Below, piece by piece: positions 56,969 to 64,000 of a stretch of DNA of 64,000 nt. The stretch covers positions 2,790,001-2,854,000 of the forward strand of contig NC_089393.1 of NCBI RefSeq assembly GCF_003171515.1, in the 5' to 3' direction. The DNA comes from Pyrenophora tritici-repentis. Lineage: Eukaryota; Ascomycota; Dothideomycetes; Pleosporales; Pleosporaceae. Both the position numbers and the translations under genes were made by a program. Under the pieces are notes generated by a model, which searched no databases, had not been told where the DNA came from, and saw only the letters and a program-made list of their open reading frames with translations. The stretch's first letter is position 1; every line of letters starts with the position of its first letter.

Positions 56969-59810
56969 ATGGCCGACGAACTTCTCAAGGTCAATGGCCA
57001 AGGCCGTCCCAGTAACGTCAAACACCACACCTCACCGTCTCTCATGATGAATGCGCATTTCGCCGGCGTGGGCGACAACGCCGACAATGCTGCCTATGAA
57101 CACGGTATCCAGGTCATTGACGAGGACAAGATGTTCAAGTAGGTACCCGGACACTGTTTAGAGGGGTAGGCAATGTGGGTGAGAGGGCAAAAGGCTAATA
57201 TATGCTCGCCGTACAGCGGAAACGTATCTACATATCTCAACATCGAAAAGGTGATTCCGGCCGGCTTCAACTACCACCTCATATCCGTCTTCGGTTCGCA
57301 GTCAACGGGCAAATCCACGCTCCTCAACCACCTCTTCGGCACCCAGTTCGGCGTCATGTCCGAGCAAGAGCGCCGGCAGACGACAAAGGGAATCTGGATG
57401 AGCAAGAACAAGCGGGAGTCGGGCGGCTCTAGCATGGCCGAGAACATCCTCGTTATGGACGTCGAGGGCACAGACGGTAGAGAGCGAGGAGAGGACCAAG
57501 ACTTTGAGCGGAAAAGCGCCCTCTTTGCGCTTGCCACCAGCGAGGTTTTGATCGTCAACATTTGGGAACATCAGGTTGGTCTGTACCAGGGTGCCAACAT
57601 GGGGCTGCTCAAAACCGTCTTCGAGGTCAACCTGCAGTTATTCGTCAAGGACAGCCAGTGAGTGCGCCGGCCGAAGTGGGATATCGTGCACGCTGACCGC
57701 CATTCAGATCCACCCCTCGATCCCTCCTCTTCTTCGTTATCCGCGATCACCTCGGCACCACACCCCTCAAGAACCTTCAAAATACCCTCGTACAGGACCT
57801 GTCCAAGTTGTGGTCTACCATTTCGAAGCCGGCCGGGCTTGAGAACTCGCGGATAGAAGACTACTTCGACTTCGCCTTTGTCGCACTGCCACACAAGATC
57901 CTACAACCCGAAAAGTTTGACGAGGCCGTTACACAGCTCAGCACTCGCTTCAAGGAGGGATACAATGACCCGCGGAAGAGCGGCCTCATTGACGAGGCTA
58001 CGGCACCCATCTTCCTACCCCAGTACCACCGACGCATCCCCGCAGACGGTTTCTCCGCATACGCCGAGGGCGTGTGGGATCAGATTGTGAACAACAAGGA
58101 CCTGGATCTACCCACACAGCAAGAACTCCTCGCCCAGTTTCGATGTGACGAGATCTCGAGAGAGGTCCAGGTGGCGTTTGATGAGACGATTACACCTCTA
58201 GAAGACAAGCAGGCTGAAGATGCTCGGGCAGGCACACATTCTCTCATCCCGGATCTCGGGCCCAAGATGAATGCTGCGCGGCAAAAGGTTCTCAAAGACT
58301 TTGATGTGAATGCGAGCCGGTACCACAAGGGCGTCTACAAGCGGAAGCAAGCAGAACTCGAGGGCAAGGTTGATACGCGGCTCAAGGCACTGTTCCAGAA
58401 GCAACTCACGGCCGCTCACAAGTCTGGTATAGAAGGCTTTACCGAAGCCGTCAGTGCGGCGGTGAAGAACGGCCAGAAGAAGAATGCATCCTACGACTTT
58501 GCACAGATTGTCGACTCTGAAAAGAAGAAGGCTCTGACCAAATTTGAAGAGGATGCGACAGCTATGGCCATTGAAGGCGCTGCCTGGAGTAGTCACGAGA
58601 ACGAGTTGAAAATCTACAAGAAGGAGCTAGATGACGTGTCAGGTCGCCTCCGCAAAGAGGAAATGAGACGCTTAGCCACCAGAATCGAACGCTGGGTGCG
58701 CACTCGTTTAGACGAGTCAATTGGTCTGGAATTCAACAAGCTCGGATCCGGTCGAGGTGGTTCTGGAGCGCCCGAGCATGGCGATCGACCACCAACAGAG
58801 AAGGATCTCTGGGACCGTGTCTGGACAATCTTCACCGATACTGTAAAGATGGCCGAGAAGCGTTTCACGGACCGAGCATCCAGCTTCGACGCTAGTGCCG
58901 ACGAGGTTGAGGTTGGTCTATGGAGATTACGACGCAAGTCTTGGGGTGTACTCCGTGCAAAGATTGACGAGGAGGTCATGGAGGGTAACATTCTGTTGAA
59001 GCTCCGGGAGAACTTTGAAGACAAGTTCCGCTACGACGATCTGGGTGTGCCGAGAATATGGCGTCCGACGGATGACATTGATGGCTTGTACACAAAGGCC
59101 CGCGAGTCCACCATTACCGTCATTCCTCTTCTCGCACACTTTAAGCTGGCAAAGACTTCCAAGCCACCGCCGCTTGATGCGTGGATCGGCGAAGCGCCCG
59201 CTTCAGTTTCGCCCGCTGATGAGGAGGATCTCTCACCCATCGGCGGCGTAGATGACGACGAGGACAAGACATTAGAAGACGAGATGACTATCCTATCTGA
59301 CGGGAAGCAAGCCGACCTACTCGTCCGGTTCAAGAAGACCGCCGATGGCGTCTACGTCGAAGCCAAGCGTGGTGCCATTGGCGGACTCTCTCAAATTCCA
59401 TTCTGGCTATACCCCGCAATGCTTGCTCTGGGGTGGAACGAGATAGTAGCCGGTAAGTACCGCTTCCCAAAGCCCTATAACTATAATTCTAACCCATGAC
59501 AGTCCTACGCAACCCCATATACTTCATCTTCCTCATCCTCCTCGCCGTCGCCGCCTACGTAACCTACACGCTCAACCTCTGGGGCCCCATCATGCGCGTC
59601 GCCAACGCCGCCAGCCAGCAAGGTCTCGAAGTCGGCAAAGAGCGTCTTCGCGCTTTTCTGGAGAATTCCGATGCCGGTCGTCAGGCTATGGCTATGAGCG
59701 GTAGTGGTGATTCAAACAGTACTAGGAGATATGAGGACGTCAAGATGGATAGGCTGAATGGTGATGGAAAGAAGAGCAAATCCATGGAAGAGGATTTGGA
59801 TGATATTTGA
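56969..59810 (+). CDS. sey1: Sey1/atlastin-like ER fusion GTPase (RHD3 family)
   Basis: Four exons, 56969-57138, 57217-57657, 57708-59452 and 59503-59810, give 887 aa. The dynamin-like GTPase domain has P-loop GSQSTGKST (residues 83-91), TTKGIW (switch I), [13 protein letters not shown] (switch II) and VIRDH (G4). A long helical bundle follows (residues 320-690). Two close membrane spans near 770-815 ([18 protein letters not shown] and [19 protein letters not shown]) form the hairpin, with an acidic cytosolic tail. Length and order match fungal Sey1. It fuses ER tubules homotypically to maintain network junctions. The last intron falls between the two spans. Confidence 0.96.
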
Positions 59811-60456
59811 GAGGGAGGGCGGCATTGGCTCGTGGGGGTTTGTTGTGAGCGGGTTTGGAGAGCTATTATCGAATGGGGTGTTTGTTTGACCGGCCGGCAC
59901 TTCTTCTTCTCGATCTGGTTGAATTGAGACAAAAAGGAAAAATTCTGGAGTGTTTTCGGTAGGGTAGGGTAGGGTAGGGTAGGGCATTTTTGAGGTGGGG
60001 TGTTTATTGATAGATTCATTCCTAGAGGTTGGTTCGTTTGAGTGAAATGGGAAAGTTGAGCAGTTGCATGTTTGATGTGTGTGTGTGTTTGTGGGCGTTT
60101 GTGATGGTGTAGCCTGGGAAATGTTTGTTTGGAAGGATGGAGATATGGTTTTGATGTCTGTGGGAGTTGTAGAGTATGAGGGTTGGATACGTTATCAGAT
60201 GTGTTGGTTGAGATGACTGGATTTGGTAATTTAGTCAACCTTCCAAGCTGTCGAATCTTAATCCAGGTCATTCACTAGTTACACATAAGTTTGCCAATGA
60301 CACATGCTACGTAAATCTACATAGGATTGTAGCCGTGTTTTGCAGATCAACCATGGGACATGGAAACTAACTATGACGTATCTAAATAAATCGGTACAAT
60401 TCTGACCGAAAAGTGTCAACCATCAACGCCACACATCCAACTTCACCAACATTTCC
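59811..60456. other. Intergenic with telomere-like repeat
   Basis: 646 bp including GGTAG repeats (59958-59984). Open frames on the minus strand here are low-complexity artefacts. Confidence 0.5.
59958..59984. repeat. GGTAG pentanucleotide microsatellite
   Basis: Five tandem GGTAG units plus a partial one in the Sey1 3' region. Confidence 0.9.
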
Positions 60457-61795
60457 ATGCTAAGAGCAACTTCACGCCTAGCCAACATCATGTCGACCGA
60501 ATCACAAAAACGCAACATTGTAATCATCGGTAAGTTCTTCGTCAATCATCTCATAGTCGGGGGTTTTTTTTTGCTAAGATAGTCCAGGTGGCGGCATAAT
60601 TGGCTCAACCACAGCCTACTTTCTCTCACACCACCCAGCCTTCAACAAAGAAACCGACACAATCACCCTCCTAGAAGCCACCAAGGTCGCAGGCGGCGCC
60701 TCAGGAAAAGCCGGCGGCCTCCTAGGCCTCTGGGCGTACCCAAGTTGCATTGTACCACTTAGTTACAAACTGCACCAAGAGCTAGCTTCCAAACACAATG
60801 GCGCTGAGCGCTGGGGCTACCGCGCTGTGCATTGTGGTCAAGTTGACATGTACGGAGTGTTAGCCAAGAAGAGCAGCAAAGAAGGGGATGGTGATGTGAA
60901 TGGTAAAAGTAACCATGTGAGTTTGCAGAAAAGAACCCAGAAAGCAATGTCGTTACTGCGTGCAGCCGGCGTACCGAAAGATCTAGACTGGGTGGCTGCA
61001 GAAGGCATGCAATCGTACGAGGAAATGGGTACACCGCTTACGACCGCACAAGTACATCCGTATCTTTTTACTACGAGCATGGCGCAACTCGCCGAGGAAC
61101 GCGGTGTGAGAATCCTCTTTGGGTCCGCTACAAGTATCAACCAAGATGGTAACAACACGGTAACATCCGTATCCTACAAGCCCAAAGACTCAGACACGGA
61201 ACAAATCCAAACCCTCCCCGCAACAACCGTCATCCTAACCGCCGGCCCCTGGACACAAACAATCTGGTCCCCCTCACCCATCTCCGCCCTCCGCGCCCAT
61301 AGTATAACAATCCGGCCCTCCCGGCCCGTCTCCGCCTACGCCCTCTTCACCTCCATCACCCTACCCACCAGCCCCACCAACAAACGCGGCGAAACCGTAA
61401 CACCGGAAATCTACGCCCGGCCCAACAACGAAGTCTACGCCTGCGGCTCAGGCGATCACCTCGTTCCCTTACCCACGTCCTCCGACCTCGTTGCATGCGA
61501 TGAAAGTCGTTGTGACGAGATTTTCGAGCAGGTAGCTTCCGTCTCTGAGGAACTGAGAGATGGAGAGGTTACGGCGAAGCAGGCGTGTTATTTGCCCGAG
61601 GTAAGTAGAGGGAGAGGAGGGGGTCCGTTGGTGGGCAAGACGAGTGTGCAGGGCTTGTTGATGGGGGCTGGGCATACGTGTTGGGGGATTCAGAATGGGC
61701 CTGCGACGGGGAAGTTGTTGAGTGAGATTGTGTGGGAGGGCGAGGCAAGGAGTGCGGAGATTGGGGGGTTGGATCCGAGGAAGTTTGGGGTTTGA
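60457..61795 (+). CDS. FAD-dependent oxidoreductase (DAO family, Tda3-like)
   Basis: Exon 1 (60457-60529) and exon 2 (60588-61795), with a 58-bp intron, give 426 aa. An in-frame ATG at 60490 would give 415 aa; the longer form adds MLRATSRLANI, which could be a weak mitochondrial signal. The FAD-binding dinucleotide fold is NIVIIGGGIIGSTTAYFL (GxGxxG split by the intron), then GGASGKAGGLLGLWA. Near the end GAGHTCWGIQNGPATGKLLSEI is the C-terminal FAD contact typical of the DAO fold. The GKAGGLL motif and the length resemble yeast Tda3 and related fungal putative oxidoreductases, whose substrate is not known. Confidence 0.87.
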
Positions 61796-62275
61796 TGGGG
61801 TAAGTGAGTGTTGGAGATGCTAGTTGTTAGTGTTGTGAGATAGAGTTGAAGTTGTTAGAAATCTTGTGTCGTCTTGAGGCTTTTGTAAAGGATAAATGCA
61901 GTGTTGGTGATGAGTTCAAGATGAAGATTCTCGAATTCCAAATGATGGGTTGACAAGTAGGATGATGGACAGGAGTTTTACTGCGCTATTAGATCCGAAC
62001 GGAGCTGTGTTGGAAGCGGCACAGTGGTGCAATTTGAGCAGAGAGATATCTATGGCTTAACTTTAACTTACTGCACCGGCAAAAAGATGAATATCAAGCA
62101 CTCCTTCAGCAAGTGCTGTTTTACTCTGAGCATTCGAGAAATGTTCTTCCGGCACTATGTCCTCCCGCGAGGGAGTGTCATTACATTAACCCACTTCGAT
62201 CGTATCCAAAGGAAACCCATGATATCTAAACCGCCACAAAGGAAACACAGGAATAGGTGCTAGGAAAAGGCGCGC
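61796..62275. other. Intergenic, convergent 3' ends
   Basis: 480 bp between two convergent genes. Nothing recognised. Confidence 0.45.
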
Positions 62276-63239
62276 TCAGAAGTCTCCTCCTCCCATGTCA
62301 CCGCCCATATCCCCACCTCCCATGTCACCACCGCCCATATCGCCTCCGTCCATACCACCGTCATCACCATAGTTGTTCTCGACATAAGTATCGCCACCAT
62401 CACCAGCCATTGCAGAACCCATGAGCCCACCGGCTAGTAAACCACCTCCAGCTCCAAGAGCCATACCACCCATTCCCATGCCGCCACCTCCCGGACGCCT
62501 GCCTCCGGCCATGGGCATACCGCCACCCATAGGCTGACCGTGTCCACCGCCGTAGTAACCCCCTGCGCCCGCATGACCGTACGCCGGCTGGCCGTATCCG
62601 ACCTGCTGTGGTTGTTGATGCGACGACGACGAGCCAGATGCCTTGCCGAGAAGTTTGCCTAGAAAGCCTTTACCCTTGCTACTACTCTTATCCTGTGTTT
62701 GCTGCTCCTGGTACTGTCCCTGGACGTACGGGTTCTGCTGGCCATAAGCGCCATACTGTGGTGGTTGCACCTGACCCGACTGGTTGTTGTAGTAGTCGTT
62801 TGACTGACCGCGCGAAGCATCAGCGTGAGCATTCGCACGCGCATTCTCCTCTTCTTGTAATTTCCTCGCAAAAGCCTCGTCGTCGCTTATATTTGCGTAC
62901 GGGTTATTGCTGCCGAAGCTGCCCTTCTCACTTGCGCCGGTGGATTGGCCTCCGACGGCTCCGCTGCCGGGGTGTGAATAGCCCGGGGGAGCGCCTGGAG
63001 GTGGCGCATCGCCAGGTGCGTGGGCGGGCTGCGTGGGCTGTTCCCACTGCGACTGCTTGGTGTAGGTGTTGACGTAGAACCATTCGCTGTACTGTGCGTT
63101 CCAGACGGCTTTCCAGCCTTCTGGTACTTTTGGTGGGGGAGGTCCCTGCGCAACTATGTTAGCTGTGCATATGCGACGCCGGCGGAGGCAATCATGGTTG
63201 TTTCCAAGTACGTACTGGTGGGGGTGCGAAGTCGGCCAT
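62276..63239 (-). CDS. WW-domain protein with Gly-rich repeat tail
   Basis: Exon 1 (63239-63216) and exon 2 (63145-62276), over a 70-bp intron, give 297 aa. MADFAPPPGPPPPKVPEGW leads into a WW domain (residues 15-45: GWKAVWNAQYSEWFYVNTYT, then SQWEQPT) that binds Pro-rich ligands. A linker with NPYANISDDEAFARKLQEEE follows. The remainder is Gln/Tyr/Gly-rich: QPPQYGAYGQQNPYVQGQYQ, a GGGHGQPMGGGMPMAGG stretch, a hydrophobic Gly/Ala/Leu patch (MALGAGGGLLAGGLMGSAMA), and a final tandem GGDMG repeat. The low-complexity tail suggests phase separation or assembly. Its role is unknown. The start was chosen because it sits directly upstream of the conserved Pro-rich leader. Confidence 0.87.
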
Positions 63240-63740
63240 GTTGGATGTTCAAGGAATCAGGATTGTACGTAGGGTATGAATAGAAAAGTGATTTACGTAT
63301 CACAAGATGTTTTTCGCAATGAAACTTAAGCCTGATGGCGGCGGGGTCGTCATCTAATGACCTAAGACGTTACGCGCGGGGGGAGCTTCAGGTTCACTCG
63401 ATTGCGCGTCATCATGGCGACTGCATCTGGGTAAGGCGCCACGTGCGTCTTGAGCGTTTGCAAAATGATGCCAATGAACTTCTCCATAGCGCGAACACAA
63501 GCCGCACGTTCCGTGGGATGTGCACAGTGCGCATCTCACTTGAATGGACTTGAAAGGATATGGTGGGGCATCGGGAACACGTCTTTGCGACCATGATGTC
63601 ATTGAATCCTACTATAGTGGACTACTCCTCAACCCGCATATCTCCGGGAAGTGGTGCCTGACAATCCTAAATGCATTTCCCAAACCGTAGTTACTGTGCA
63701 GCTAGAATCCTGTACTCTGGTCATGGCACTTTTGTGACTT
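63240..63740. other. Intergenic
   Basis: 500 bp with overlapping frames and no recognised gene. It should hold the promoter of the WW gene. Confidence 0.45.
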
Positions 63741-64000
63741 TCAAAACGTGTGTGATTGCTCGCTTTGGTGCACTTTCAGTATCATGCCAGCTCCCTCAAA
63801 CATCTTCCCAAAGTCTGCCATGATCTTGGGCTTTACTGGAATAACAGCAGTGTCTACTAGGATCTGGCCCAGAATATCAACTACCATGGGGTTCATTGGC
63901 GTCAGAAGTCTGAAGAAGTTCAGACGTACACCTTGAAGCTCTCGTAGAAAACCCTCCTCCTTAAGTCGAACAAGCTGCTCCAGGACGATGTTGGTCTGCC
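63741..64000 (-). CDS. 3' end of an unidentified gene, cut by window edge
   Basis: The minus strand is open from the right edge to TGA at 63743-63741, giving 85 aa ending in KVHQSEQSHTF. It includes LVRLKEEGFLRELQGVRLNF, MNPMVVDILGQILVDTAVIP and IMADFGKMFEGAGM. It reads like a genuine coding end, but I do not recognise the family and cannot see the upstream exons. Confidence 0.5.
   Translation of the reverse strand, partial: QTNIVLEQLVRLKEEGFLRELQGVRLNFFRLLTPMNPMVVDILGQILVDTAVIPVKPKIMADFGKMFEGAGMILKVHQSEQSHTF

Noticed and set aside
59712..60271. Minus-strand Pro/Ser/Thr-rich frames downstream of sey1
   Set aside because: Low-complexity shadow of a 3' UTR with GGTAG repeats; no start context or homology.

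Overview
The window looks like a filamentous ascomycete chromosome segment, most likely a dothideomycete of the Pleosporales type. This is inferred from 42-70 bp GT-AG introns, compact genes, fungus-restricted families (Sey1, Rcf2, Tma64, Sly41, HET, DUF3425 bZIP) and AT-rich repeats carrying the CpA-to-TpA stop-codon signature of repeat-induced point mutation (RIP). Species cannot be fixed from the sequence alone.

Layout. (1) 1-9994 is a nested transposon graveyard: a Tc1-like relic, a Fot1/pogo element with 50-bp terminal repeats inserted in a minus-strand copia leader/gag region, a plus-strand gypsy pol with a chromodomain and 3' LTR, and two pogo fragments in opposite orientation. (2) 10786-14131 holds a cytochrome P450 with an open frame followed by remains of a HET-domain gene and an auxin-efflux-carrier-like transporter. 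(3) 14514-22910 is a RIP-damaged copia element hit by a 400-bp MITE and by an apparently undamaged 5882-bp hAT element (16537-22418) with an exact 8-bp target duplication. (4) 22915-26923 holds broken accessory genes: a PKS-NRPS terminal PCP-reductase piece, an NmrA-like gene and a bZIP/DUF3425 factor. (5) 28183-64000 is ordinary gene-dense euchromatin with mannosyl-3-phosphoglycerate synthase, two uncharacterised proteins, a thioesterase-like protein, Tma64/eIF2D, a multi-span membrane protein, a chromodomain-CCCH protein, Rab11, Sly41-like transporter, a secreted hydrolase, a Pumilio protein, Rcf2, Sey1, a FAD oxidoreductase and a WW protein.

The standout is the hAT element. Besides a BED/hATC transposase with most hallmarks in place, it carries a complete three-exon histone H3 variant (158 aa) and, divergently, a 355-aa protein with a strongly acidic tail of the kind seen in histone chaperones. 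Six of its seven modelled introns, in all three genes, contain the same short motif (TTATCACAG), usually twice, and the motif recurs near the two divergent gene starts. The element thus looks like a self-contained cassette that moves a histone, a candidate histone-binding partner and a transposase together, in a genome where repeats are normally mutated and silenced. I know of no described system of this kind; that is a statement of my knowledge, not a search result.

Exon boundaries were worked out by hand from splice motifs, frame continuity and family resemblance; no alignments or database searches were run.
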